Positions 51,804-64,000 of a stretch of 64,000 nt of DNA are shown here, one piece after another. The DNA is taken from NCBI RefSeq assembly GCF_032854445.1, contig NC_088304.1:32046810-32110809 (forward strand), written 5' to 3'. The notes beneath the pieces were generated by a model, which saw only the letters and a program-made list of their open reading frames with translations, ran no database searches and was not told the DNA's origin. The number at the start of each line of letters is the position of its first letter. Position 1 is the first letter of the stretch. The translations under genes and the position numbers were made by a program. This DNA comes from Liolophura sinensis (taxonomy: Eukaryota > Mollusca > Polyplacophora > Chitonida > Chitonidae).

Positions 51804-52167
51804 ACCGGCCCGGATAGCACAGTTGGTAGAGCGTCCGCTTCGTGACCGGTAGATCCAGGATCAATCCTTGGTCGAGTCACACCTAAGACTTTAAAAGAGG
51901 AAGTTGTAACTTCCTCGCTTGGCGTTCAGCATGAAGGGGATAGTGCAACGACTGGTTGACCCGTATCAGTATAATGGCTCGGGCGGGGCGGCTTACTTGC
52001 CTTCGGTAAGTCGTCTCAGTGATGCAGCACTAAATAAAAGAGCGGTGGAAATCCGTCCTGCAACAAGGAGGCACATTACACGTGCATGCACCCTAATGAT
52101 TCCTTCGTCGTCATATGACTGAAAAATTGTTGAGTACGACGTTAAACCCCAAGCACTCACTCACTCA
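51804..52167 (+). repeat. Family B SINE copy 2 in the 28-bp array
   Basis: Exactly 1407 bp after copy 1 and almost identical. Flanking rare units such as 'cactcttccgtagaagtg' are also present before both. Confidence 0.93.
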
Positions 52168-55100
52168 CTCCCTCTTACAAGTGTTGGTGAACACACTCCC
52201 TCTTACAAGTGTTGATGGTGTTGATGAACACACTCCCTCTTACAAGTGTTGGTGAACACAATCCCCCTTACAAGTGTTAGTAAACACACTCCCTCTTACA
52301 AGTGTTAGTTAAGACACTCCCGCTTACAAGTGTTAGTGAACACACTCCCTCTTACAAGTGAACACACTCCCTCTTACAAGTGTTGGTGAACACACTCCCT
52401 CGTACAAGTGTTGGTGAACACACTCACTCATATAAGTGTTGGTGAACACACCCACTTTCACAAGTGTTGGTGAACACACTCCCTCTTACAAGTGTTGGTG
52501 AACACACTCCCTCTTACAAGTGTTAGTGAACACACTTTTTCGTACAAGTGTTGGTGAACACACTCCCTCTTACAAGTTTTGGTGAACACAATGCCTCTTA
52601 CAAGTGTTAGTAAACACACTCGCTTTTACAAGTGTTAGTGAACACACTCCCTTTTACAAGTGTTGGTGAACACACTCCCCCTTACAAGTGTTGGTGAACA
52701 CACCCACTTCTACAAGTGTTGGTAAACACACTCCCTCTTACAAGTGTTGGTGAACACACTCCCTCGTACAAGTGTTAGTGAACACACTCCTCCGTACAAG
52801 TGTTGGTGAACACACTCCCTATTACAAGTGTTGGTGAACACACTCCTTCTTACAAGTGTTGGTGAACACACTCCCTCGTACAAGTGTTAGCGAACACCCC
52901 CCCCCCCTTACAAGTGTTGGTGAACACACTCCCCCGTACAAGTGTTGGTGAACACACTCCCTCTTACAAGTGTTAGTAAACACACTCCCTCTTACAAGTG
53001 TTAGCTAAGACACTCCCTCTTACAAGTGTTAGTGAACACACTCCCTCTTACAAGTGTTGGTGAACACACTCCCTCGTACAAGTGTTGGTGAAGACACTCA
53101 CTCATATAAGTGTCGGTGAACACACCCACTTTCACAAGTGTTGGTGAACACACTCCCTCTTACAAGTGTTAGTGAACACACTTTTCCGTACAAGTGTTGG
53201 TGAACACACTCCCTCTTACAAGTTTTGGTGAACACAATGCCTCTTACAAGTGTTAGTAAACACACTCGCTTTTACAAGTGTTAGTGAACACACTCCCTTT
53301 TACAAGTGTTAGTGAACACACTCCCCCTTACAAGTCTTGGTGAACACACCCACTTCTACAAGTGTTGGTGAACACACTCCCTCTTACAAGTGTTGGTGAA
53401 CACACTCCCTCGTACAAGTGTTAGTGAACACACTCCTCCGTACAAGTGTGGGTGAACACACTCCCTCTTACAAGTGTTGGTGAACACACTCCCTCTTACA
53501 AGTGTTGGTGAACACACTCCCTCTTACAAGTGTTGGTGAACACACTCCCTCTTACAAGTGTTAGTAAACACACTCCCTCTTACAAGTGTTAGTGAACACA
53601 CTCCCCCTTACAAGTGTTAGTAAACACACTCCCTCTTACAAGTGTTAGTTAACACACTCCCTCTTACAAGTGTTGGTGAACACACTCCCTCTTACAAGTG
53701 TTGGTGAACACACTCCCTCTTACAAGTGTACGTGAACACACTCCCTCTTACAAGTGTTGGTGAACACACTCCCTCTTACAAGTGTACGTGAACACACTCC
53801 CTCTTACAAGTGTTGGTGAACACAATCCCTCTTGCAAGTGTTAGTGAACACAATCCCTCTTACAAGTGTTGGTGAACACACTCCCTCTTACAAGTGTTGG
53901 TGAACACACTCCCTCTTACAAGTGTTAGTGAACACACTCCCTCTTACAAGTGTTGAACACACTCGCTCTTACAAGTGAACACTCCCTCTTACAAGTGTTA
54001 GTTAAGACACTCCCTCTTACAAGTGTTAGTGAACACACTCCCTCTTACAAGTGTTGGTAAACACACTCCCTCGTACAAGTGTTGGTGAACACACTCACTC
54101 ATATAAGTGTTGGTGAACACAATCCCCCGTACAAGTGTTATTGAACACACTCCCTCTTACAAGTGTTAGTAAACACACTCCCTCTTACAAGTGTTAGTTA
54201 AGACACTCCCTCTTACAAGTGTTAGTGAACACACTCCCTCGTACAAGTGTTGGTGAACACACTAACTCATATAAGTGTTGGGGAACACACCCACTTTCAC
54301 AAGTGTTGGTGAACACACTCCCTCTTACAAGTGTTGGTGAACACACTCCCTCTTACAAGTGTTAGTGAACACACTTTTCCGTACAAGTGTTGGTGAACAC
54401 ACTCCCTCTTACAAGTTTTGGTGAACACAATGCCTCTTACAAGTGTTAGTAAACACACTCGCTGTTACAAGTGTTAGTGAACACACTCCCTTTTACAAGT
54501 GTTGGTGAACACACTCCCCCTTACAAGTGTTGGTGAACACACCCACTTCTACAAGTGTTGGTGAACACACTCCCTCTTACAAGTGTTGGTGAACACACTC
54601 CTTCTTACAAGTGTTGGTGAACACACTCCCTCGTACAAGTGTTAGCGAACACCCCCCCCCCCCCTTACAAGTGTTGGTGAACACACTCCCCCGTACAAGT
54701 GTTAGTAAACACACTCCCTCTTACAAGTGTTAGTTAAGACACTCCCTCTTACAAGTGTTAGTGAACACACTCCCTCTTACAAGTGAACACACTCCCTCTT
54801 ACAAGTGTTGGTGAACACACTCACTCGTATAAGTGTTGGTGAACACACTCCCCCTTACAAGTGTTATTGAACACACTCCCTCTTACAAGTGTTGGTGAAC
54901 ACACTCCCTCTTACAAGTGTTGGTGAACACACTCCCTCGTACAAGTGTTGGTGAACACACTCCCTCGTACAAGTGTTGGTGAACACACCCACTTTTACAA
55001 GTGTTGGTGAACACACTCCCTCTTACAAGTGTTGGTGAACACACTCCCTCTTACAAGTGTTAGTGTACACACTCTTCCGTACAAGTGTTAGGAAACACAA

Positions 55101-55654
55101 TGCCTCTTACAAGTGTTAGTAAACACAATCCCTCTTACAAGTGTTAGTAAACACAATCCCTCTTACAAGTGTTAGTTAACACAATCCCTCTTACAAATGA
55201 TGGAAGAGGAAAGGAATGTGTGCTTGAAACATGCAGTTAGTTAGATACGCCACCAGTTCAGTGATGTACCAAAGAGTATCAACGATAGATTGACAGAGGC
55301 ATTACTTATGGATAACAGTTCCTGAATTTATTGTGTTGGTGACGTTTCGATGTAGGTTCTTACATCGTTATTAAACCACAGAGATACAAGACAACATATA
55401 TACAGTAAGAGAGTGAGTGGTGTCAACAACAGGCAACAATGTAACATAGATAGTAACTTCAGGGTAATGGCTTCAGGGTTTAAGGCGGTCACTGTCTAAT
55501 CTGATGAGGTCATTGTAGGCGCTCGGTAGGTGGTACCCGCTGTCACTGTTAAGCTGTTAATTGTGTCGTCGGATCATGATGGCTTCCAGCAGTTTCCTTC
55601 TTTTATAGTCTGACTGGTTGTTTTGTAGGGTATGAACTGTGTTCCAGTGGAGTT

Positions 55655-56472
55655 GGGTTTTCCTCTGGGCAAAACTTCCAAATCTTACATCAACAAACTT
55701 AAAGACGTTCCAGGCACAGCCCAACTGATCAGTTACGACGTCATCGACCTATTCACCAATATCCCTAGAGAAGAATCCCTAGACATCATACGACAGAAGC
55801 TGAACAGCGGACAACACCCTCTCAACACAGCCATGAAACCTGACAGCATAATCAGCCTCCTGGACTCGTGTATGCATTCCACCTATTTCACGTGGGGGGA
55901 TGATATATATGAACAACTCCACGGTTTACCGATGGGATCCCCCCTATCACCACTTATCTCCGAAATATACATGACAGAATTTGACAACAAAGCCTTAGCT
56001 GCAAGCCCCATCAAACCGTTGTGTTGGATCCGTAAGGTAGATGACACATTCGTAGCACTAAACAAGACTGACAACCCCCAGTCCCTACTTGACCACCTCA
56101 ACACCCAGAACAACAGGATACAGTTCACCATGGAACAAGAATGCAACAAAACCATACCGTTTCTGGATGTACTTATTACCAAGAGGTACGACAAACTCCT
56201 CACTTCAGTATACCGCAAACCCACACACTCAGACCAATGCGTGAATTACCAATCTAACCAACCTAATCGGATCAAGAGAGGAATAATATCTACCCTAACA
56301 AAACGAGCCCTACAGATTTTCAGCATCAACCTCCAAGAAGAAATAAATCACCTCAAAACAGCCTTCACCACCCAAAAGCGATACCCCCCACAATTAGTGG
56401 AGAGAACGATCAGCAAAACCCACAATCCGACTAACAAGACCAGAACAACGAGACCCGACCACCCCAATATAT
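55655..56472 (+). pseudogene. Penelope-like reverse transcriptase, 5' truncated
   Basis: LISYDVIDLFTNIPREESLD, QLHGLPMGSPLSPLISEIYM and IRKVDDTFVAL are Penelope-type RT blocks 3, 4 and 5 (usual box YVDD, here KVDD). TIPFLDVLITK and TSVYRKPTHSDQ are the next conserved blocks. The apparent start MNCVPVEL at 55632 is encoded by the inverted terminal copy, so the real N-terminus is missing. The frame stops being RT at the transposon insertion. Confidence 0.87.
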
Positions 56473-58008
56473 ATACTACTGGGCAAAAGAAACGTATAAC
56501 TTTTAAATGCAGTTTTTTCTATGGAAATATAAGTTGAATAAGTTTGAACGTTGTGCGAATACGTTTGCACATAAGCACCCTGTGTGCACGTCACTTTTTA
56601 ACGAGATTCATTGAAATTGGTGTAAGACATCATGAAAAATCGGGAAAACAGAGTTTCGGGCCCTGTTGAAAATTCTCGATAATGACCGCCGTATAAATAC
56701 CGATGTAGCACATGGTAAGGGTGCAATACAATAAAAAACATCTAAGAGATGCCAAGACTCACACAAGCAGAACGTGATAGAGCCACTGGTATGGCCGACA
56801 TGGGGGCCAGCCAACACCACATTGCCAGAACATTCAATTGCAGTCAAGCCACCATCAGAGACTGTTGGGTCACAAGATCGTCCAAGATCGGGCAGGCCAA
56901 GTGTTACAACGCCTGACGAAGACCGGTACATCCGCACAATCCACCTGCGTAACCGGTTTGTGACGGCGACGTCAACGGCGGAAACGGCACTGGGACACCC
57001 CATCAGCAAATGCACAGTCTTACGACGACTCCGCGTGAGTGGTATCAGAGCCTATCGCCCCTTCCGTGGAATGGCATTGACTCCTCTACACCGTCAAAAC
57101 AGGCTGCGTTGGGCAAGAGTTGTACGTCGATGGCAGCGACGAGACTGGGAAAGGGTGCTGTTCACTGATGAAAGCCGATATAACCTCTTCAGAAATGATG
57201 GTCGAATTCGTGTGTATCGAAGCAGGGGAGAGCGATTGGCACAAAACTGCATTCAGAATGTCCACCCTTTTGGTGCTGGTTGGGTGCTTGTATGGGGCGG
57301 AATTTGTGGACAGGTGAGAACGAGATTGGTCATCATCCAGGGAAATCTGACTGGCCAAAGATACCGAGATGAAATATTGGAACCTGTTGTGGTGCCATTC
57401 GTGCATCAACAGCAAAGGGGTATCCTTTTGCAGCAGGACAATGCACGACCTCATACCGCCAGAGTTGTACTAAATAATCCGGACACCGTTGATGTCAACG
57501 TACTGCCTTGGCCAGCACGATCGCCAGACATGAATCCCTTAGAGCACCTGTGGGATCATCTTGATCGACGTCTTAGGCAACGCGTCCCTCCCCCACAAAA
57601 CAGGCAACAGCTCGAACAGGCTTTATTTGAGGGGTGGGACAGAATTCCTGATGACGTCATCCGGCGGCTGACGACTTCCATGAGGAGACTTATTTTGACT
57701 TTAATTGATGCAATGGGTGCTCACACACGCTACTAACGATCTGTCTGATGACATGATAGGACATTAGGTACACCTTTTTAAGGGAGTCCCTTTACTTGCA
57801 TTTGTGTAATTTTTCAGATTTACCCCATGCCTTGTTTACTCGGCCTGACAGCAAGTGTAATATCCATATGGCTTTGAATTTTTGAACAGAACTTGGAAAA
57901 TGGTTTATTGCAATATAATGCTTATCATGTTGATACTGTCTGTCTTTCTTTCTCTTTCTTGTGGTGCTGAACAAGGTTATACGTTTCTTTTGCCCGGTAG
58001 TATATATA
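56473..58008 (+). mobile_element. Tc1/mariner-type DNA transposon inserted in the Penelope-like element
   Basis: Inverted termini: left TACTACTGGGCAAAAGAAAC, right the complement with one change (GTTTCTTTTGCCCGGTAGTA), plus TATA sequence on each side as expected for a TA target. The RT frame continues on the other side, which fixes the insertion order. Confidence 0.9.
56749..57736 (+). pseudogene. Tc1-like DD34E transposase, frameshifted near the N-terminus
   Basis: MPRLTQAERDRATGMADMGA begins the N-terminal helix-turn-helix at 56749; that frame ends soon after 56910. The rest is open in another frame: DRPRSGRPSVTTPDEDRYI, then the catalytic residues in VLFTDESRYNLF, ILLQQDNARPHTA and SPDMNPLEHLWDHL (D, D, E). 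The frame change lies near 56865-56885 and some residues of the second DNA-binding motif appear missing. Cut-and-paste transposition at TA is the family role; this copy cannot make it. Confidence 0.9.
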
Positions 58009-58380
58009 ACCATTCCGTATATAGGCACCCCAAGGTACCAGATAAGAAGACTCCTGCATGACAAACTGAACATACAAACAACGTTTACCTCCGCCTCTAA
58101 CCTTAAAACCTTACTCAAAGCCAATGGAAAAAACAGCCAACCCATAGGGAAGAACCCAAAGGATCTGTGTACTGCATTAATTGTGATTAACTCCACTGGA
58201 ACACAGTTCATACCCTACAAAACAACCAGTCAGACTATAAAAGAAGGAAACTGCCGGAAGCCATCATGATCCGACGACACAATCCACAGCTTAACCGAGA
58301 CAGCGGGTACCACCTACCGAGCGCCTACAATGACCTCATCAGATTAGACAGTGACCGCCTTAAACCCTGAAGCCATTACC
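58009..58380 (+). pseudogene. Penelope-like element 3' coding remnant with broken GIY-YIG endonuclease
   Basis: IPYIGTPRYQIRRLLHDKLN and SASNLKTLLKAN continue the RT C-terminus. Next the sequence reads GSVYCIN in a shifted frame (the GIY-type start) and soon YKRRKLPEAIMIRRHNPQLN with RDSGYHLPS, the end of a Penelope endonuclease. The middle of the domain is absent. Confidence 0.8.
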
Positions 58381-58460
58381 CTGAAGTTACTATCTATGTT
58401 ACATTGTTGCCTGTTGTTGACACCACTCACTCTCTTACTGTATATATGTTGTCTTGTATC

Positions 58461-59539
58461 TCGGGGTGGGGGGGGGGGCATAATATTCTTGTTGAAGTCA
58501 GGGGACGTAAAACCTGCTTTGTTTTATTAATATCAATCATTTTTCTCTGCACAAATCGGTCATCTGTTCAATCATGAATATAGTGAATGTCTATATATAT
58601 TTTCGGAAATGTTTGTTTGTCTGTCTGTCTGTCCGTCTGTATGTATGTATGTGGGTGGCTATGGACGCTATACTAATCCTCCGTTTTGAACTTCGGTTTA
58701 ATTTATTTTGGCTCCAATGCAACGTGCAACTTTGACGGCCTCCAACTTCCGTGGTCACAGGTTGGGAGACAGTAACTTGGACGGCCTGTAAGTTCTGGAC
58801 CTTTGACTTGGGTGACTGCAAGTTGCACAGCCTGCAGCTTAGATAGATACAACTGCCACTTTGTTGGCATAGAATTTTGTAAATATTAGACTTTATGTTA
58901 CTCTCCATGAATGTTGAAGTTGAAGTATACTTTCATGCCGCAAATATATAATGAAATATACACAAAAAATATTCGCAATTTTTAAGCAAAGCAGAGCGTT
59001 TTATTGAATCGTAATTGGTAAAAAATAAACATCCAAAAATTGTTTTTTCAAACAGTTGAATAAATTTAATGATTTAATTAGCCCATATAAAGAAAAAGTG
59101 ATGTTTCCTGTTTATGACAAGCGTATGTTTGAAAGATAGATTATCAAATTACAATAAATTAATTATTACTAAAACAACTTATTTGAAATGAAGAAAATAC
59201 TATTTTTATAGAATAAAAATCCATGATGAGACAGATCCGTGTTATAATATAACTCGTGTGTCCCACAGGGACAGCAGTGGTAAGAACCACTCCATGCCGG
59301 GTAGAATGGTTTGGCTGACTTTCTACAAAAGATTCCTGAATTACAATAGCAGAGGAATAAAGAGTACAAAATATACCATAAACGATTCGGACACAGCAGG
59401 AAGGAGACTGTGTGTGATCTCAGAGAATTATGTCGTCCAGAATACGGCAGGCTCTAACAGCAGGGATAATCGAATAAAACAGTTCTCATTAAGAGATTTG
59501 AACAAATAACAACAGTACTTTTGATTCCGAAATATCACC
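58461..59539. other. Non-coding flank
   Basis: A G-run at 58464-58479 and a (TCTG/TATG)n microsatellite at 58607-58650. 58700-58860 loosely repeats 'caacttg.acggcct'. No gene recognised; the open frame at 59258-59509 lacks similarity. Confidence 0.4.
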
Positions 59540-59905
59540 ACATAAATCAGCACTCTGGTTCCGAGACATGACTATACAGATCAGCACTTTGGTTTTGGGA
59601 TATCACCATATAAAGCAGCACTTTAGTTCTGAGATATCGTCATATAAAGCAGCACTTTATTTCTGAGATATCGTCATATAAAGCAGCACTTTTTATACCG
59701 AGATATCACCATATAAAGCACCACTTTAATTCTGAGATATCACCACATAAATCCGCACTTTAGTTCTGAGATATCGTCATATAAAGCAGCACTCTTTATA
59801 CCGAGATATCACCATATAAAGCACCACTTTAGTTCTGAGACATCACCACATAAAGCCGCACTTTTGGAACTATCACAATTTAAAGCAGCACTTTTGGCCT
59901 CAAAA
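59540..59905. repeat. Tandem repeat, about 34-bp unit
   Basis: About 10 units around GAGATATCACCATATAAAGC plus AGCACTTTAGTTCT. Confidence 0.9.
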
Positions 59906-60004
59906 AATCACACACAAAAGAGTGTCCCGAAAATTATCATATGCAACACTTTTGGCTGTGATATACAACACTTCCATCATATATAACAGTTTTGGTGGCT
60001 GGGG

Positions 60005-60292
60005 TAAACTGTACATGACAATTGCGGTAAATTGTATATGACGTTTATTGTAGTAAGTATATATGACGTTTATTGTGGGTAAAATATATATGACGTTTAT
60101 TGTACTAAGTATATATGACGTTTATTGTGATAAAGTATAAATGACGTTTATTGTGGACGTTTATTGTGGTAAAGTATATATGACGTTTATTGTGGTAAGT
60201 ATATGTGACGTTTATTGTGGTAAAGTATATATGACGTTTATTGTGGTAAGTATATGTGACGTTTATTGTCGTAAAGTATATATGACGTTTCA
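60005..60292. repeat. Tandem repeat, 24-26-bp unit
   Basis: About 11 units around GTATATATGACGTTTATTGT plus GGTAAA. Confidence 0.92.
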
Positions 60293-60815
60293 ACCGACGA
60301 GGAAATAATATCTAAGACAACATGGATTTACCTCCCACAACACATCCGACGACAGAGATGTACTCAACTTAATTTTTCTTAGCACAGAAATTTTTCCAAA
60401 ACGACAGAAATTTACCAAATGTGATACCTTTGACGACACAGATTTACCAAATAATATAGTTTTTACGATAGGGATGTACTCTAAATAACACAATACAGAA
60501 ATTTGTCTAATACGATATTTCTGTCGACAAAGATTTATTAAATACAACACTTCTGCGTGCGGAGATTTACTAAATACGGTACCTTTAGCGACAAAGATTT
60601 GTCAAATACGACACTTCTGACGACAAAGATTTACCAATATACGATACTTCTGATGAGAAAGATTTACCAAAATACGACACTTCTGTCGATAGAGATTTAA
60701 GACCACAAATACGGCACTTACAACCACATAGATTTACTACATGCGACATTTTTGATGACAGAGATCTACCAAATACGCCATTTCTGGCGACAGAGATTTA
60801 CCAGATGCGACACTT
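60293..60815. repeat. Degenerate tandem repeat, about 31-34-bp unit
   Basis: Units around ACACTTCTGACGACAAAGAT plus TTACCAAATACG, strongly diverged in the first third. Confidence 0.8.
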
Positions 60816-63800
60816 TTTGCTTCGAAAATTCATGAGTGTTCCAGATGCGCAGCTGAATGTCTGAGCGAAATGATTGGAGTTCTGCAAAGTCCCTTTAACA
60901 CTGCAAAAAAAAATCAAAACAGAACATTAGCGTTGTCTATTCACCGTGTGAACACGCAAGAATATACAATCCACCTACATAGTGCCACACGGTGAAGCTT
61001 GGGCACTGTACAGCAGATATACAGAAACAAATGCGTCCAACTTTAATTCAATTCAGCTTTAATTCCAGTTTACACAACGTGGCTAGGTTCGGGTGTATTG
61101 GAACAACGTGCGTGACACGTAGATTGGCAAAGTGAGACACAGTTGTGAAAGTACACACCATTCACTGTATGACGTTTACCTTTACAAATGATGTTACACA
61201 CTTCGATGTGGCTTTAAGTCAGGCAGTTTGTCAAGTAGCTGGAGATAGCTGGCAGTATACTCAGCGAGAAAAAATCTTGATTACGGGGGTTAAAGACTAA
61301 CCAGATAAACAAATCGGTAACTTACAAAGCAGGCCGTTTACGGTAGCTGTAAAAATGAGTTTATCAGAATATCCTGGGAAATTCAAGAGACTTTAATCTA
61401 GTACGTGACGGTAACATATCTGAATAAAACATACGAAACTCATTCGATTTTCTCCACAAATGTTCATTCTATCGACTTCGTAATTGTGGACAGTACTGCG
61501 GAGCCCAAGTCTCTCGAAAAGGCCGCATAGTAACTGTGCCGCATAGTTGTGGAATGCATACGACTACACAAAAGTAAACGCATGCCTTTTACACAGTGAT
61601 AGATATGGAATATTTTCAACGGACAAGGCCCTATAGTTCAAGCAACTAGGAGATGTAATGCTTGACATAAAAGGCCTACCGAAATTCTCCTGGGCTGTGC
61701 AGGTTTTTCTTGGCGTCATATGAAGCGAACTTGCTGCCTCGAGTCTCACACCAACGCTGTAGTGAAAAAAACAAATCAGCGACAAAACACTGTCAGATAT
61801 ACACCTTGTTTGAAAAACATAGGAATATTGTCTTGTTGAGAGACACAAAAACGTGATACTAAAGAATATTTAACTTATACGACGTCAGCATTGCAGTTTG
61901 TTAAAACCGAGCAGCAAACGTGATAAGGTAAGAGTCTACATAATATAAATTAGTTTACCTTTGATATCCCATATTTGAATGTAATATAATGTAACATCTT
62001 AAATGTAGCGGCTAATAATTTTAGGTGCACAACGATGAAAACGTTGCACGCGTTGTAAGTTGGCAGCTGATCATTTAAGGTGAACAAACTGACAATAATG
62101 AAAAGGTATTGATTGGGACACAAAGGATGTTAAAGAAATACTAGTGGGAAATATATTGGCAGGTGATCATTTAAGTTGAGCGAGCCTCCATCCGACATGA
62201 TAAGTCGTATTCCATCAAATGGATTTTGAAACGCCATAGCACAAATGCACGTTGTCAATGGAATTAAAGCACTGTACTTACCTGTGCAAATGCCAGGTAA
62301 AACACCTGGTTATTTGTAAGTCCTAAAAACGGCACGGTCGAGACCTTTGCCTGACGATTAACCCATTCCGTGTATGCCTGCAAACACCCATATCACGTGA
62401 TAATTTAATCGATGTGTGTTTGTTGTCATACTTAAGAATATCTGACGTATATGAAGATGGTAATATTTAAGACTGTAGCAAACCGACCCGAGAGAGGGTA
62501 AAACACACAACTGAGGCAGAATAGACTGTTTGGTCGACGAGTAATTAGGGGTTTAAACCATCTAGGTTTTAAGAAGTACTTGAAATTTTGGTAACTTGAT
62601 CGTGTAAGTTGGCCGTCATGTTGGATTTTATGCAAAATGAAATAATCCCATTTTCTCCAGAACGGCTAACACGATTGATCAGAAATTGAAACGGCACTTG
62701 CACAGCTGGGCATGTTCAATTTGTCCATGAGGACTATTGGCTGAAAATGTCAAGTGGCTAAAAAAACTCCTTCTATGCTAATAATTTCTACACCTTTGAA
62801 AATTTCTCTCTGGGAAATAGTCTATCTGATGCAGATTTGGAGGCTCATTCCGCATGTATAATTTTGGCAAAAACCAGAAGTGAAACCCTCGAAATCGGAA
62901 GTTGGTATTTCTCTTTAACAAATTCATCTGGAGACGCAGTCATAAGGCGTAGCATCATCCTAAGGCAAGGAGACAAATTTTATATAGCAGGGAATGACGT
63001 AAGCACGCGCAAAAGCTGCAATTTTCCCCATATTTGCAGCTCGCGTGACAAAAAAATCGTTATAACTGTACACCTGAGTGAAAAGGGCCATATATCTACT
63101 TTATATAAAGCTGAAAATCGTTCACCTGTGCTACATCTGCCACATTATCATGCTATATAGTGAATTACACTGTTTTAACGGCTAGGAAGAATGCACGCTT
63201 TCTAATTGCATGCAACTTGTTTATATCTAAATGCATAAAGACACCATTCAAGTAAATGGATGTGAAACTAGGCCGGAAATACCGAGTTGAACCCCGGCAT
63301 CGCTGCTACCAAGAAAAGTAACCAGAATACGTGTGGCCCTCAAATATCGTAGTTTCATTGCCCTGTAGGACAAATCTGCAAATGTCAACAATTCGCCCAT
63401 TTAGCCCAACGTTATTTGTCACTTCCTGATCCTTGCAAAGATTTTGGATGTTCAAAACTTCCTATACTATAGCCAGCACCCGAAACTGCCGAGTACGCTA
63501 GCGACGAATATCAAGTGCATTTTTAAGCACCTATGTACAAATACCGGACGATTTGAGTTGATTCAAACAGCTTCAAAAGATGGTATCTTTATACAACTGG
63601 GTCTAGAAATCGAGTTAATGAATCAATGTGTGAATTGGAACTCTCCTTAGCGGTAATAGACGTCATAAATGTTTTACCATGAAAGCGTCACGTATGCCCC
63701 CGTTGTCCGCTATGTTCTCCCCCAGCGTTTTCGTACCATTTACCTGAAATATACAAGAAGCAAAAACCGGTGATTTGTTAAATAAGACTGATCTCTTGAC

Positions 63801-63957
63801 CAACGACCTAAGAAGTCGTGAGTTCAAATCTACACCCTGTCGGGTCTACTGCGGTTTTCAAATCACCACCTTTTGTCAGGTACCTGACGAGATGCGGTGG
63901 TAAAATAACTTGCTTTAATTCTGTGTAAAATTAAACAAATTTTTACGATAATTTGTG
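60816..63957. other. Non-coding or unrecognised sequence
   Basis: An old family A SINE remnant may lie at 61862-61915 ('aatatttaacttatacgacgtcagcat'). A short hairpin CCAGGT-AAAAC-ACCTGG is at 62291-62307. A 107-codon + strand frame at 62837-63160 resembles nothing I know. A family C SINE-like piece is at 63785-63905. No exon chain could be built. Confidence 0.4.
63785..63905 (+). repeat. tRNA-like SINE fragment (family C)
   Basis: 'gtcgtgagttcaaatctacacc' is a B-box-like string and 'gtcaggtacctgacgagatgcgg' resembles the family C body at 42920-42945. Confidence 0.4.
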
Positions 63958-63964
63958 TTTTAGA

Positions 63965-64000
63965 GCGAGTCCATGCCGCCAAAGTGCTGTCCGCACTGAA
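63965..64000 (+). other. Possible exon start at the right edge
   Basis: TTTGTGTTTTAG ends at 63964 and the following 36 bases are open in one frame (RVHAAKVLSAL). It could begin an exon of a next gene, but the window ends. Confidence 0.2.

Larger units (their letters stand above)
49393..55200. repeat. 28-bp minisatellite, about 5 kb of units
   Basis: Unit TGTTGGTGAACACACTCCCT plus CTTACAAG, roughly 180 copies with TTAGTG, GTACAAG, CACTTTCACA and C-run variants. Two near-identical family B SINEs sit in it, 1407 bp apart, with matching variant units on both sides, so the SINE and its neighbouring units were duplicated together. Confidence 0.95.
55264..58460 (+). mobile_element. Penelope-like element, inverted 5' piece, split by a Tc1-type transposon
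   Basis: The 5' end (about 55380-55660) is the reverse complement of the 3' end (about 58188-58460), a structure common in Penelope-like elements, which often carry an inverted partial copy at the 5' side. Between them is a truncated RT, interrupted at about 56473 by a DNA transposon that ends at about 58008, then the RT C-terminus and remnants of the GIY-YIG endonuclease. Non-functional. Confidence 0.87.

Noticed and set aside
59258-59509. 83-codon + strand frame
   Set aside because: No similarity, no splice signals and composition like the surrounding AT-rich DNA.

Overview
The window is animal nuclear DNA. Genes have many short exons with GT-AG introns, and the flanks and introns are full of tRNA-derived SINEs, an LTR retrotransposon, a Penelope-like element, a Tc1-like transposon and several kilobases of minisatellites. 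The SINE types (one carrying a conserved 'ttttacgccgtactcaagaa' tail, one ending in a short CACT tail) are of a kind I associate with molluscs and other lophotrochozoans, so a marine mollusc or relative is the best guess. This is recognition from memory, not a search.

The main content is one split gene on the + strand (about 5104-46891, 13 exons by my reconstruction, about 969 codons). It encodes a RIG-I-like receptor (RLR): two N-terminal CARD domains, an acidic/serine-rich linker, a two-lobed SF2 helicase with the helical insertion, and a C-terminal zinc-binding regulatory domain (CTD). From the linker exon to the stop every exon junction is canonical and in phase. Most helicase catalytic motifs are nevertheless lost: Walker A is CPAKSGKR, the DECH box position reads ELGA, and motifs V and VI are unrecognisable. 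All four zinc cysteines of the CTD remain. This looks like a pseudo-helicase RLR. The two CARD exons each carry an apparent single-base frame disruption, which may be decay or assembly error.

Head-to-head with it, on the - strand, is the start of a paralogous CARD gene (exons at 3378-3213 and 895-761; the rest lies beyond the left edge). Both genes split CARD1 by an intron at the same place and phase, and share a 1.7 kb intergenic region.

Layout: 1-3378 paralogue (-); 3379-5103 divergent promoter region; 5104-46891 RLR gene. Its 15.5 kb intron 1 is almost wholly minisatellite (5427-20230). Intron 3 has 24- and 27-bp arrays. Intron 5 holds a nest: a SINE split by a Ty3/Gypsy element (26203-32728) which itself carries another SINE. 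Intron 7 has a 49-bp array. Intron 9 has a 29-bp array rich in TGACGTCA and a roughly 1 kb inverted-repeat (foldback) element. Downstream, 49393-55200 is a 28-bp minisatellite with two copies of one SINE. 55264-58460 is a Penelope-like element split by a Tc1/mariner-type transposon. From 58460 to the right edge there are small arrays and no recognisable gene, apart from a possible exon start at the last 40 bases.

The Gypsy element has integrase upstream of reverse transcriptase (gag-PR-INT-RT-RH), the opposite of ordinary Ty3/Gypsy. All transposon genes here are broken.
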